Origin: Acetobacter aceti NBRC 14818 | Lineage (GTDB): Bacteria > Pseudomonadota > Alphaproteobacteria > Acetobacterales > Acetobacteraceae | Length of the DNA stretch: 64,000 nucleotides | NCBI RefSeq assembly: GCF_000193495.2 | Contig: NZ_AP023410.1 | Span: forward strand, 682,001-746,000 | Direction of reading: 5' to 3' | Shown: in pieces, positions 18,396 to 29,140 of the stretch | Position numbering within the stretch: position 1 is the first letter of the stretch | How the letters are laid out: each line of letters opens with the position of its first letter | Made by a program: the position numbers and the translations under genes | The notes under the pieces: generated by a model | What the model saw: only the letters and a program-made list of their open reading frames with translations | The model's database searches: none | What the model was told of the DNA's origin: nothing

Positions 18396-19469
18396 ATGTC
18401 GTCCTCCCGCATCTCTGCCGCCGGTCTCAATTCAGCCCACACAAGAACACTCCGGACACCGGAAGAACTTGTGAACGCCGGCTTTGTGACGCACGGCACC
18501 ATGCCTGCCATCGGAGAGGTTGCGGAGAAATATGCCACTGCCATTCCGCCTGCTTTTGCGGATCTGATCGAAACACCGGATGACCCCATCGGTTTGCAGG
18601 TCATTCCCTCTCCGGATGAACTGGTCGTGGCCCCACATGAACTCGCCGATCCGATTGGTGACGACGCCCTGTCGCCCGTGCCGGGGATCGTCCATCGCTA
18701 CGCCGACCGCGCCCTGCTGAAACCGCTACTGATCTGCCCGCTCTACTGTCGCTTCTGTTTCCGGCGCGAGCATGTCGGACCCGATGGCGGTCTCCTCGAC
18801 GAAGAGGCTTTGGCTGTCGCGTTTCAATGGCTGAGGGAAAACTCCGCCATTCGGGAGGTCATTCTGACGGGTGGTGATCCGCTGATGCTCTCGTCAAGAC
18901 GGCTTGAGCATATCATACGGGAACTGGCGTCCATCCCACATGTCACGACCTTGCGGATTCACAGTCGTGTCCCGTTGGCTGCGCCCGAGAAAATAACAGA
19001 TGCGCTTCTGGACGCCATGGATGCGGACAAGGCGGTGTGGATGGTGGTTCATGCCAATCATGCGCGGGAATTCAGTGCTGCTGGACGTGAAGCTCTGAGA
19101 AAAATTCAGCGCAGAGGGATTCCCGTTCTGGGTCAGTCGGTTCTTCTACGGGGCGTCAATAACAATGAAGCGGCTCTGGAAGACCTGTTCCGGGCTATGG
19201 TCGAGAGTCGGATGAAACCCTACTATCTGCACCAACTTGACCCCGCCCCCGGCACAGCCCGCTTCCATGTTCCCATCGAGGAAGGACGCAGACTTCTCGC
19301 AGGATTGCGAGGGCGTGTGACCGGCCTGGCCTGGCCCACATACGTGCTCGATATTCCGGGGGGATATGGGAAGGTTCCGCTGGGACCGGACTATGTTGAG
19401 CCGTCCCTGAGCGCGGTCAGCGATCCGAACGGGCAGAGACACGCCATTCGTACGCCGAACAGTCAGTAA
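18396..19469 (+). CDS. epmB: EF-P beta-lysylation protein EpmB (lysine 2,3-aminomutase-like)
   Basis: EpmB is a radical-SAM, PLP-dependent aminomutase that converts (S)-alpha-lysine to (R)-beta-lysine for EF-P modification. The 357-residue protein shows the [4Fe-4S]-binding CPLYCRFCFR motif with C114, C118 and C121, followed by VILTGGDPLML typical of KamA-like enzymes, and GQSVLLRGVN and YYLHQLDPAPGT near the PLP region. It diverges from epmA, which is strong context for EpmB rather than a catabolic lysine aminomutase. It ends before a 9-bp hairpin shared with the convergent gene. Confidence 0.93.
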   Translation: MSSSRISAAGLNSAHTRTLRTPEELVNAGFVTHGTMPAIGEVAEKYATAIPPAFADLIETPDDPIGLQVIPSPDELVVAPHELADPIGDDALSPVPGIVHRYADRALLKPLLICPLYCRFCFRREHVGPDGGLLDEEALAVAFQWLRENSAIREVILTGGDPLMLSSRRLEHIIRELASIPHVTTLRIHSRVPLAAPEKITDALLDAMDADKAVWMVVHANHAREFSAAGREALRKIQRRGIPVLGQSVLLRGVNNNEAALEDLFRAMVESRMKPYYLHQLDPAPGTARFHVPIEEGRRLLAGLRGRVTGLAWPTYVLDIPGGYGKVPLGPDYVEPSLSAVSDPNGQRHAIRTPNSQ

Positions 19470-19477
19470 AAGTGAAT

Positions 19478-19505
19478 CTGTGTGGCAGCCGAAGCCGCCA
19501 CACAG
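19478..19505. terminator. Hairpin between epmB and the glycine-zipper gene
   Basis: CTGTGTGGC pairs with GCCACACAG across a 10-base loop between convergent genes. Reading on the minus strand, a TTTT follows within a few bases, so it best fits a terminator for the minus-strand gene. Confidence 0.5.
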
Positions 19506-19512
19506 ACAGGCA

Positions 19513-19902
19513 TCACATATGGGTCGCGTCTGGAGCAGGCTGCCCCTGAGGAGCCGGACCATTGGTCTGCGGAGCACTGTTGCTAGGGGTCATTGTTCCC
19601 GGCTGGGTTGAATGTTCGACGTCATAGGCCGTGGCTTTTTCAGCGTAGGTTCCTTTTGCGCCCGGATGCTCCTTGTCATACAGAGCGGCCTTGGCACGGG
19701 ATTCCTTGCGGTAGCGGTAACGGACATACATGCCGGTCACACAGCCACCCATAGCTCCGAGCACGCCGTGATGATTGGCTACGTGGCCCCCCACGGCGCC
19801 GGCAGCACCGTATTTGATGCAACCGCCGGGTTCGGCGTGCGCGACCGGAACCACACCGACAGCCATCACAGCCGCGAGGGAAAGAGAGAGAAGTTTTTTC
19901 AT
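19513..19902 (-). CDS. Secreted protein with glycine-zipper segment
   Basis: A 129-residue exported protein. Residues 1-23 are a clean signal peptide (MKKLLSLSLAAV, cleavage after AHA). The mature start has two Cys and a Gly-rich helix, GAAGAVGGHVANHHGVLGAMGG, interrupted here only in my reading by small His/Asn residues; such glycine zippers insert in or pack against membranes. A basic YRYRKES stretch and a Pro/Gln/Asn-rich tail follow. No named family is recognised beyond the zipper resemblance. Monocistronic by context. Confidence 0.65.
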   Translation of the reverse strand: MKKLLSLSLAAVMAVGVVPVAHAEPGGCIKYGAAGAVGGHVANHHGVLGAMGGCVTGMYVRYRYRKESRAKAALYDKEHPGAKGTYAEKATAYDVEHSTQPGTMTPSNSAPQTNGPAPQGQPAPDATHM

Positions 19903-20111
19903 TACAGCGCCATTTCAAAAATCAGGTTCCACCGCAGCAGAACCAACTGTCTGAGTTTGCCCCAGAATTGCGGCGAAAACCAGAACAACGATAATACTTT
20001 GTAACATTTCATAGCTATTGATAGTCTGTCCGGGCTTGACGTTCTCCCATCAGACCAGCCATGACCTCCGGCAGTTTTCTGAAGTGGCCCAGTTTTGCGG
20101 AGTTCCATGTC

Positions 20112-20735
20112 ATGTCGCTTACACGCCGTGCCCTGCTAGCAGTCGCCGTTCCGGCCACGATTGCCCCGAATCTGCTCGGTCAGGCTCTGGCCGCTGATAC
20201 AACCGACCCCCGCATGACCCCGCGTGCATTCGGCAACCCGAACGCCAAGGTGGTGGTTGAAGAGTGGTTCTCCTTCACCTGTCCGCACTGCGCCCGCTTC
20301 GAGCTGGATGTGTTTCCGGAAATCCGCAAGAAGCTTATCGACACAGGCCGCATCCGCTACGTTTTCTGCGATTTCCCACTTGATCGCACGGCCCTGATGG
20401 CCACGCAGGTGGCCCGCAGCCTGCCGCTCGAACGCTATGAGCCGTTCATGACGTCGCTCTTCTCCAATCTCGACCGCTGGGCTTATGGCGAGAACGTCAA
20501 TCCTGAAGAACAGCTTCGCAAGATGGCTGGTCTCGCGGGCATGTCGCCGGCCGAGTTCGACACCGCCGTCAACGATGTCGCGTTCCAGAACGCCATTCTC
20601 GCCGAACAGACCCGTGCCGAGAAAGACTACAAGATCGACAGCACCCCAACCTTCCGTTTTAATAACGAAGTCTATCGTCAGGGTGAGCTGACCTATGATG
20701 CGTTCGAGAAAAAAGTCATTGCGGCTGGCGGCTGA
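20112..20735 (+). CDS. DsbA-family thiol:disulfide oxidoreductase
   Basis: A 207-residue periplasmic thioredoxin-fold protein. It begins with a Tat-like signal (SLTRRALLAVAV) likely cut after AQALAA near residue 28. The active site is C57-P-H-C60 in FSFTCPHCARFE, the same dipeptide as DsbA, with the cis-Pro segment STPTFRFNN near the C-terminus. It would introduce or isomerise disulfides in exported proteins. No DsbB gene is adjacent. ATG 20112 is preferred over a longer frame from 20061, which would bury the signal. It is followed by smc after 80 bp. Confidence 0.88.
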   Translation: MSLTRRALLAVAVPATIAPNLLGQALAADTTDPRMTPRAFGNPNAKVVVEEWFSFTCPHCARFELDVFPEIRKKLIDTGRIRYVFCDFPLDRTALMATQVARSLPLERYEPFMTSLFSNLDRWAYGENVNPEEQLRKMAGLAGMSPAEFDTAVNDVAFQNAILAEQTRAEKDYKIDSTPTFRFNNEVYRQGELTYDAFEKKVIAAGG

Positions 20736-20746
20736 AGCTTCAGCCG
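20729..20746. repeat. Perfect 18-bp palindrome over the dsbA-like stop codon
   Basis: CGGCTGAAGCTTCAGCCG is fully self-complementary and includes the stop codon. It could form a loop-poor hairpin at the end of the mRNA. No T-run follows. Confidence 0.5.
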
Positions 20747-20815
20747 GACTGACGGTCTGACGGCGAACGCCCCATACATCGTGTCTGACATTCACACATC
20801 TGCCCGGGGGACTGG

Positions 20816-23800
20816 ATGAGCGCACGCTTCGTCCAGCTTCGTATTGCGGGCTTCAAAAGCTTTGCCGACCCGGTCTCCGTGGATATTCTCCCCGGTCTGA
20901 CCGGTATTGTCGGACCGAACGGCTGCGGTAAATCCAATGTCGTGGAAGCGCTGCGTTGGGCCATGGGTGAAAGTTCGGCACGCTCGCTGCGTGGCGGCGA
21001 GATGGATGACCTCATCTTCGCCGGAACGACCAATCGCCCTGCCCGCAACCTCGCCGAAGTCACGCTGGTTCTGGAAAACGCCAAGGGGCTTGGCCCCGGC
21101 CCATTCGCCGAGCAGGACGATCTGGAAGTGTCCCGCCGCGCCGAGCGGGGTTCCGGCAGCGATTACCGCCTGAACAGCAAGGCCATCCGCGCCCGCGACG
21201 TCCAGACGCTGTTTGCCGATCTCGCCTCCGGTGCACGGTCTTCGGCCATGGTCAGTCAGGGCCGTGTCGCCATGCTGGTCGGCGCACGCCCGGAAGAGCG
21301 GCGCACCATTCTGGAAGAAGCTGCGGGCATCACAGGTCTGCACGCGCGGCGGCATGAAGCCGAACTGAAGCTCCGCGCCACCGAAACCAATCTGACTCGC
21401 GCCGAAGACCTCCGCACCCAGCTGGAGAGCCGGCTTGAGGGTCTGACCGGCCAGTCCGAGCAGGCGTCCCGCTACCGGGAACTGTCCGCCAATCTGCGTG
21501 ACGCCGAAGTCTCCTTGCTGGCTTTGCTGCATGCCCGCGCCCGACAGCAGGTTGAACGGGCCAAACTTGCTGCCGTGCAGGCCCGTACTGCCCTGATTGC
21601 CGCCGAAGAAGCCTCCGAAACTGCGGTTCTTGCGGATTATGAAGCCGACAAGGCACTTCCGGCCATTCGTGAAGCCGCTGAGCTTGCCCGCACAGCGTTG
21701 GAACGTCAGAGAGTCGCAGCGGAAGGCGTGGCGCTGGAAGAACAGCGTGCCGCGCAGGCTGCGAAAGCCGCCACAGAACGGCTCCGGCAGAGCGAAGCGG
21801 ATCGGGATGCCGCCAAGTCCCGACTTGAAGACGCCTCCGCCACACTGACACGCCTGCAGGAAGAGATGGCGGCTGTTCAGGCCGCTCGAGCCAGCCTGCC
21901 TGACAGACAGGCAGAAGCAGAGACAAATCTTACCAGCCTTCAGGCTGCGCTGCAGGACGCCTCTGAAACGCTGGAACGGTTGATGACCGAGGCGACTGCG
22001 GCGCGCACACGATCCGAACAGGCGCAGGCCGCTCTTGAAGCCGCAACCCTGCGCCATACTCGTCTTGCTGAAGATCATGCCGCGCTGAAAAAGCAGATCG
22101 AAGCGTTGCAGGCTGAACTGCCTGCGCAGGATGTGTTGACGGAGGCAGAGGCTTCCGTTCAGCGGGCGGCAGCAACTCTGGCAACCTGCCGGGAAGAGGC
22201 GGATGCAGCTGCACAGAAGCGGTCTGAAGCACAAGTCGCGCTTTCCATCGCCCGTAACGCTGCGGAAACGACCAGAACCCGACATATCGAATGTGAGAAG
22301 GCCCTTGCGACGGCCACGGCCACTCTCAACGGTCTTTGCAAGGACCGTGACGCACTGGCTCAGCGCAAGGAGCAGACAGAACGGGAACTGATCCCTGATA
22401 CGCAAAGGAGCGCGCTGGCGCAGGCCGTGACCGATGCAGAAGCCGCACGGACACAGGCTGTAGCCGCACTGGAGTCAGCCGAGACCGAACGGGCCGCAGC
22501 GTCCACTGCGCTGGTCGAAGCCCGTGGACGCATGCAGGAGGACAACGCCACCCGCGCCTCAGTCGCAGCAGCCGTTCAGTCAGCCGAGGCCGCTCTGCGA
22601 CGTGCCGAGCAGGAAGCCACAACTTTCACACGGGAACTGGCGGCGGCTGAGCAGAACGCCGTGCCGGATTCCGTTCTGGAACAGGCCCAGAGCGCTCGTG
22701 CGGCAGAAGAAAAACGCCTGACTGATGCAGAGCAGGCTCTTGTCAACGCGGAAGAGGCCGCCACCCAGGCAGCAAAAGACGCACAGGAAGCCGAAGCCAC
22801 ACTTGGAGCCCTGAAAGCCGAGCTGACCCGTCTGAAAGCGCAGATCGAAGGGCTGTCGCAGGCTCTCGGTGCTGATAGGGAAGAAGACGAAGCCAGCCCT
22901 ATTTCCGGGCAGCTGGATATTCCAGATGGACTGGAAATCGCCCTTGCGACGGTGCTGGCTGAGGGACTGGATGCGCCGGATGCGGCTGTCGCGCCGGATG
23001 CGCCACGCTCATGGTCGTCGCTTGGACCGCTCGCCTCGCCGCCCACTCTTCCTGCAGGAGCGACCTCTCTCGCTTCCCTTCTCGACGCCGTCCCACCTGC
23101 CCTCGCCCGTGCTCTTGGACAGGCAGGACTCGTGGCAACCGTGGCGGAAGGCGATTCGCTGTTCTCCGCACTTCAGGCCGGACAGTCGCTCATCACGCGT
23201 GATGGCGCATTCTGGCGTTGGGATGGCTATCGCATCGCCGCCGGTCAACCGAGTGCGGCAGCCCAAAGGCTGGCGCAGCGTCGCATTCTCAAGGAAACGC
23301 AACTTCGTTTCGACGAGAAAGCGACTGACCTTCCGGTAGCGGAGCAGAAAGCAGCCGAGACTGCTCAAGCACGCACTGCGACGGCTGAGGCGGTCCGCAA
23401 GGCTCGCATGGACCGTGCTGCGGTCGAAGGAGTCCTTGGGAAAGTGCGGACGACGGAAGCAGAGACTTCACGTCGTCACGCAGCTGCCCGAGCCAGACTG
23501 GACGCCGTGCGCCCGCAATGTGAACGGGCGACACAGGCTCTTGTCGCAGCAAAGCAGGCCGTCGCAGACGCACAGGCCACGCAGCAGGCGCTTCCCGCGC
23601 CGGAAACACTTCGCAAGGCACATGAGGAGGCCAAGGCTCGCGACCAGAAGGCCACGCAGACTGAATCTGCCGCACGCGAAACCCGTCGCAAGGCGGATGC
23701 AGCCTTCGAGCAGGCGCGACGGGCGCAGCAGGAAACCGAGACGCGCCACGGAAATGCCGAATCCCGTCTCGGCACCATACTGCCCGAACTGGCCCGCCTC

Positions 23801-25369
23801 GATTCCGAACGGGGCAAGGCGGAAGAAACCGTCGAAGCGGCTCGTCTGGCGCTGGAAGCATCGTCCGATCCCGCATCGGCTGCTACCGCACTGAAAAATG
23901 CAGAAACAACGGCTCGGGAAGCTGAACAGGCTGCCGCTGCTGCTCGCGCAAAACTTGAGGCCGTTGGTCAGGAGATGGCCGGGCGAGAAGCCGCTCATCG
24001 CGCCATGCAGGAAAAGACGCTGGAGATACGCTCGCGCCTTTCAGCCACGGAACCTCGTCTGGCTGCACTGGATGTCGAGTTGAACGAAGCAGCTGAAACG
24101 CTTGAAGCGGCAGAAGCGGCTCGTGCGGCGACAGTGCTCGACGATCAGGCTTCAGACCCGATTGAAACATTACGTGAAAAGATTTCTGAGCTGCGTCGCG
24201 AAGAGCAGGCTGGGCGTGAAGCACGCGCCGCTCTTCTCGCTGAGGTCGGCACACTGACCAGTCAGGAAACCGCACTTCGGGATTCTCTGTCGGAATGGAC
24301 CAGCCGCGCCAAGGCTGCCGAAGAGCAGTTAGCTGAGGCTCAACTGCGTTTTGATGCTGTTTCCGCCGACCATCAGACCCTGACGGCTCTGCCTGATGAA
24401 GCCCGCCAGCTTCGTGAGCGGACTGCGGCCACGCTGACAGAAGCAGAGGAAAAATTTGCGACGGCCAACGCGGCGAGAGAAGCTGCCGAGAACCGACTGA
24501 AAGACGCGCAGGAAGCGCGGCGTCGGACCGAAGGCGAATTGGCGACCGCTCGGGAAAATCTGCTCCGTAGTGAAGGCAAGAGTGAGCAGGCTCAGGCCAT
24601 TCTCGATCAGCTTCTGGCCGAGACGCCCGAGCCTCCCACAGCACCGGTCGGAGATCTCACGGAATCCGCAGAAACCGGGCTTCGACGCAAGATTTCCCGC
24701 CTGACCCGTGAACGGGAAGAGCTTGGCCCGGTCAATCTGCGCGCCGATATCGAGGCGCAGGAAGCCGAGCAGCAGATCGAGGTCATCCGGCGCGAACATG
24801 GCGAAATCGAAGCCGCCATTGCCCGGTTGCGCGGATCGATCGGGAGCCTAAACAAGGAAGGGCGTGAACGCCTGATGGCGGTCTTCACACAGGTGGACCA
24901 TCACTTCCAGTCCCTGTTCTCCCGCATGTTCGGCGGTGGGCGTGCTCATCTGGGTCTTGTCGGCAGCGACGATCCGTTGCAAGCTGGCTTGGAAATCTAT
25001 GCCCAGCCCCCGGGCAAGAAGCTTGCCACATTGTCACTTCTCTCGGGTGGCGAACAGGCATTGACGGCCCTATCTCTGATTTTTGCAGTCTTTCGCTGCA
25101 ATCCGGCTCCGATCTGCGTATTGGACGAAGTCGACGCTCCACTTGATGACGCCAATGTCGGCCGCTTCTGTGCGCTGCTTGGCGATATGGTCAACGAAGC
25201 AGGAACACGCTTTCTCGTGGTGACACATCATCAGCTTACAATGGCTCATATGGACCGGCTCTACGGCGTAACCATGCAGGAACGCGGTGTGAGTCGCGTG
25301 CTGTCTGTCGATCTCGACAGGGCTGCGGCGATGGCCGGTGAACGTAAAAAGGAAGAGGCTCATGCCTGA
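20816..25369 (+). CDS. smc: Chromosome segregation protein SMC
   Basis: SMC is the ATPase of the bacterial condensin that organises and helps segregate the chromosome. The 1517-residue protein has the N-terminal Walker A GPNGCGKSNVVEALRW near residue 33, two long Ala/Glu-rich coiled-coil arms, a hinge at about residues 690-830, and a C-terminal head with the signature LSGGEQALTALSL and Walker B CVLDEVDAPLDD. It is longer than the usual 1150-1200, because of very Ala-rich coiled coils, as seen in Acetobacteraceae and other alphaproteobacteria. A GGGGGA ribosome site lies just before ATG 20816. scpA and scpB are not in the window. Confidence 0.95.
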   Translation: MSARFVQLRIAGFKSFADPVSVDILPGLTGIVGPNGCGKSNVVEALRWAMGESSARSLRGGEMDDLIFAGTTNRPARNLAEVTLVLENAKGLGPGPFAEQDDLEVSRRAERGSGSDYRLNSKAIRARDVQTLFADLASGARSSAMVSQGRVAMLVGARPEERRTILEEAAGITGLHARRHEAELKLRATETNLTRAEDLRTQLESRLEGLTGQSEQASRYRELSANLRDAEVSLLALLHARARQQVERAKLAAVQARTALIAAEEASETAVLADYEADKALPAIREAAELARTALERQRVAAEGVALEEQRAAQAAKAATERLRQSEADRDAAKSRLEDASATLTRLQEEMAAVQAARASLPDRQAEAETNLTSLQAALQDASETLERLMTEATAARTRSEQAQAALEAATLRHTRLAEDHAALKKQIEALQAELPAQDVLTEAEASVQRAAATLATCREEADAAAQKRSEAQVALSIARNAAETTRTRHIECEKALATATATLNGLCKDRDALAQRKEQTERELIPDTQRSALAQAVTDAEAARTQAVAALESAETERAAASTALVEARGRMQEDNATRASVAAAVQSAEAALRRAEQEATTFTRELAAAEQNAVPDSVLEQAQSARAAEEKRLTDAEQALVNAEEAATQAAKDAQEAEATLGALKAELTRLKAQIEGLSQALGADREEDEASPISGQLDIPDGLEIALATVLAEGLDAPDAAVAPDAPRSWSSLGPLASPPTLPAGATSLASLLDAVPPALARALGQAGLVATVAEGDSLFSALQAGQSLITRDGAFWRWDGYRIAAGQPSAAAQRLAQRRILKETQLRFDEKATDLPVAEQKAAETAQARTATAEAVRKARMDRAAVEGVLGKVRTTEAETSRRHAAARARLDAVRPQCERATQALVAAKQAVADAQATQQALPAPETLRKAHEEAKARDQKATQTESAARETRRKADAAFEQARRAQQETETRHGNAESRLGTILPELARLDSERGKAEETVEAARLALEASSDPASAATALKNAETTAREAEQAAAAARAKLEAVGQEMAGREAAHRAMQEKTLEIRSRLSATEPRLAALDVELNEAAETLEAAEAARAATVLDDQASDPIETLREKISELRREEQAGREARAALLAEVGTLTSQETALRDSLSEWTSRAKAAEEQLAEAQLRFDAVSADHQTLTALPDEARQLRERTAATLTEAEEKFATANAAREAAENRLKDAQEARRRTEGELATARENLLRSEGKSEQAQAILDQLLAETPEPPTAPVGDLTESAETGLRRKISRLTREREELGPVNLRADIEAQEAEQQIEVIRREHGEIEAAIARLRGSIGSLNKEGRERLMAVFTQVDHHFQSLFSRMFGGGRAHLGLVGSDDPLQAGLEIYAQPPGKKLATLSLLSGGEQALTALSLIFAVFRCNPAPICVLDEVDAPLDDANVGRFCALLGDMVNEAGTRFLVVTHHQLTMAHMDRLYGVTMQERGVSRVLSVDLDRAAAMAGERKKEEAHA

Positions 25370-26189
25370 TCCTGACATACAGGACTCCATAGACGACCAG
25401 AAACCGAAGGCGTCTTTCCTGACCCGTTCCTGCCGCCGGAACGTTCTGATCGGGCTGTCAGTCATTGCCATCGCCGGTGGTGGACTGCTGTGGCGTGATT
25501 CGCATGCCGATGCGCTGCTGACCCGGATCCATCATGGTCTGGTCATCTGCGCGAGCGGAAAGGCGGCTACAACTACCCTTCCCTCGCCGACAGCGGAAAC
25601 ATCACGGACCGATAAACTTCTGGCTGAACTGCCGCTACCAACCCCGGAAATTCTCGATACGTCCAGCCTGCCGACGATGGTGGCGCTGGATGTGGTCCGT
25701 AATGATGACGGCAAACTGGCAATTGCGGGCAATAACGCTCTTCCGCTGCACGATGCGCTGAAACTTTCCTACAAGCGGCATGAACTGGTGATGCTGTCTC
25801 TCCGTGGGATTCCTGCGACCGAAGTGGTGAAGGAACTCCGGGCGACCGGCATGAGAAAAAGAGCCGTCCTGATGGCTCATGATCTCATGTCCGCCCATGA
25901 CGCCCTGGAAGCTGACCGCGCTGTCGTCGTGGCGATGCCGGTGCAGTCCGCGTCGGATGCCCACAAGGCGAAGCTGCTGGCAGGACGCCATCCCTACGCT
26001 CTCTATCTACCAGCCAACGCCTCTTCTTCACTGTTTGCAGCCGCACATCGTGATGCGGACGCGGTCATCGTTTACAGCCCTGATCCCAGCGCCAATCTTC
26101 TGGCGACCCAAAAGCTGCTCGATGAGCCGGTGGATATTGTCGTAACCGAGCATCCTGATCGGCTGGCCAGCATGATGGACGGCATCTGA
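25362..26189 (+). CDS. Membrane-anchored GDPD-like protein, probably degenerate
   Basis: A 275-residue protein whose ATG lies inside the end of smc (8-base overlap), with GGAAGAGG just upstream, so the two are translationally coupled. After a basic N-terminus there is one membrane helix at about residues 30-48. The rest resembles the late part of glycerophosphodiester phosphodiesterases: LDVVRNDDGKLAIAGN, an ALKL helix, and a closing DIVVTEHPDRL resembling the GIITDRPD motif. The metal-binding HRG and ExD motifs of the active enzyme are not seen. It may be a catalytically dead TIM-barrel relative. The family call is weak. Confidence 0.6.
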   Translation: MPDPDIQDSIDDQKPKASFLTRSCRRNVLIGLSVIAIAGGGLLWRDSHADALLTRIHHGLVICASGKAATTTLPSPTAETSRTDKLLAELPLPTPEILDTSSLPTMVALDVVRNDDGKLAIAGNNALPLHDALKLSYKRHELVMLSLRGIPATEVVKELRATGMRKRAVLMAHDLMSAHDALEADRAVVVAMPVQSASDAHKAKLLAGRHPYALYLPANASSSLFAAAHRDADAVIVYSPDPSANLLATQKLLDEPVDIVVTEHPDRLASMMDGI

Positions 26190-26742
26190 GGCAGTCTTAA
26201 AAGTAATAAACGGTAATCTCGTGGAGCTTTGGGTTCTCTGGAGCCAGTTTGATGTTACTGCGCAAGGCTGGCCACTGATGGATGAGATTTCTGAAATACG
26301 GAGCCTCAATCCAGCCCAGTCGCCTTGAATGAGGCAGCTATGGTTCCTTCAGAATCATCGAAGATGGTGACCTGAAGCCTTAAGTGAAAGTCTATAGGCG
26401 CGTCTTTTTCTAATCATTTCATCAGAAATGAGGACGACAAGCATCAACCCGCGTATCGACTGCACTCTGTCAGCAAGACACCTTTCCACGCCAACTTGAA
26501 TACGGGCGGCGCAGGCAGGATTAGGTTTTACTTCTGCTTCCCCAAAAAAATCAGTCGCTTTGATGCTTGATATTTCTCTCATACGAGAAGATGGCAGAGC
26601 CATGCTCTGTCCGTAGTTTACTGATCACAAAGCACGCAAAAATCTGCAGACTCTTCAGGACCTAGTCCCACATCCGGCAAGTCCTTCTGATCCCGCTCGG
26701 CCAAAAGAAGAACGCCGCTCAGTTCTACCTATCACCCCAAAG
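26190..26742. other. Intergenic region between GDPD-like gene and groEL terminator
   Basis: About 550 bp without a convincing gene. One minus-strand frame (26355-26603, 82 codons) has no ribosome site or recognisable pattern, and the plus strand has only short frames. Composition is mixed and could include gene debris, but I cannot name a parent. Confidence 0.5.
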
Positions 26743-26769
26743 AAAAAGGGAGAGCGAAACCGCTCTCCC
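26743..26769 (-). terminator. Rho-independent terminator of groESL
   Basis: On the minus strand a 9-bp stem (GGGAGAGCG with CGCTCTCCC) closed by a four-base GTTT loop is followed by five T. It ends the groES-groEL transcript 30 bp after the groEL stop. Confidence 0.88.
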
Positions 26770-26799
26770 TCTTCCGGAAACAGTGTCTGAACGAGTGGA

Positions 26800-28485
<1,686 letters not shown>

Positions 28486-28499
28486 TCAGAAGCCGGTGA

Positions 28500-28793
28500 T
28501 CAGCCGGCGATCACGCCCATGATGTCGCTTTCCTTCATGATCAGCAGCTCTTCACCACCGATCTTGACTTCGGTGCCAGACCACTTGCCGAACAGCACGC
28601 GATCACCAGCCTTCACATCGAGAGCCACAACCTGACCCTGTTCGTTACGTGCGCCGGGACCAACGGACACAACCTCGCCTTCCATCGGCTTTTCCTTGGC
28701 CGTGTCAGGGATGATGATGCCACCAACTGTCTTTTCTTCGCCGTTCAGGCGACGGACCACTACACGATCGTGCAGGGGACGGAATTTCGTCAT
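28500..28793 (-). CDS. groES: Co-chaperonin GroES
   Basis: The 97-residue GroES caps the GroEL chamber. Family markers are [12 protein letters not shown] at the start, [13 protein letters not shown] forming the mobile loop, and the closing [17 protein letters not shown] 28793 gives the standard length; five extra in-frame codons exist upstream but lack support. GTGGAG lies about ten bases before the ATG. The leader between promoter and ATG is about 110 bases long and contains the CIRCE operator. Confidence 0.97.
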   Translation of the reverse strand: MTKFRPLHDRVVVRRLNGEEKTVGGIIIPDTAKEKPMEGEVVSVGPGARNEQGQVVALDVKAGDRVLFGKWSGTEVKIGGEELLIMKESDIMGVIAG

Positions 28794-28880
28794 TATGGAT
28801 TGCTCCACATTCTGTTTGGGACGACGCCCTCGTTTCTAAAGCAACGTCGCCGCGTGCCACGCGCTCTACGCCGCGGTGCG

Positions 28881-28907
28881 TTAGCACTCCCACCCCGGGA
28901 GTGCCAC
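28881..28907 (-). promoter_or_regulatory. CIRCE operator of groESL
   Basis: TTAGCACTC, nine bases, GAGTGCCAC: the left arm matches the CIRCE consensus fully and the right arm in the first six bases. It sits at the expected transcript start, so the HrcA repressor would block the promoter at normal temperature. Confidence 0.88.
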
Positions 28908-28912
28908 GTATG

Positions 28913-28941
28913 GAGATAGGTGTGCCTACAGGGGGTGTCAA
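28913..28941 (-). promoter_or_regulatory. Promoter of groESL
   Basis: On the minus strand a perfect -35 TTGACA and a -10 TATCTC are separated by exactly 17 bp. This looks like a vegetative promoter, controlled by the flanking CIRCE repeats rather than by a heat-shock sigma motif. Confidence 0.8.
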
Positions 28942-28947
28942 GACGGT

Positions 28948-28974
28948 TCGGCACTTTTCTCTCGTGAGTGCCAA
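28948..28974. promoter_or_regulatory. Second CIRCE-like repeat upstream of the groESL -35
   Basis: On the minus strand TTGGCACTC, nine bases, AAGTGCCGA keeps the exact arm length and spacing of CIRCE with 8 of 9 and 6 of 9 consensus matches. It lies six bases upstream of the -35 box, 67 bp from the first element. Confidence 0.5.
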
Positions 28975-29140
28975 TTACAAGAATTTAACAAGATCTTTTT
29001 AAATCACCGCCAAGAAAATTTAGGAAATTTTTATTTTAAATTGACTGCATACGAACGTAGCCCGCTTCCCCTGAAGACCGCCCTTTTCTCTCTTGATGGA
29101 TAGAAGCAGAAACGTCCGTATCAACAAGGAGTGGCGTCTC

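Noticed and set aside
20792..22405. A 537-codon minus-strand frame
   Set aside because: It lies antisense to smc; its Cys/Phe/Arg-rich product reflects the Ala/Glu coiled-coil coding on the other strand.
26355..26603. An 82-codon minus-strand frame upstream of the groEL terminator
   Set aside because: No ribosome site, no recognisable family, and no matching neighbour; it may be debris but is not supportable as a gene.
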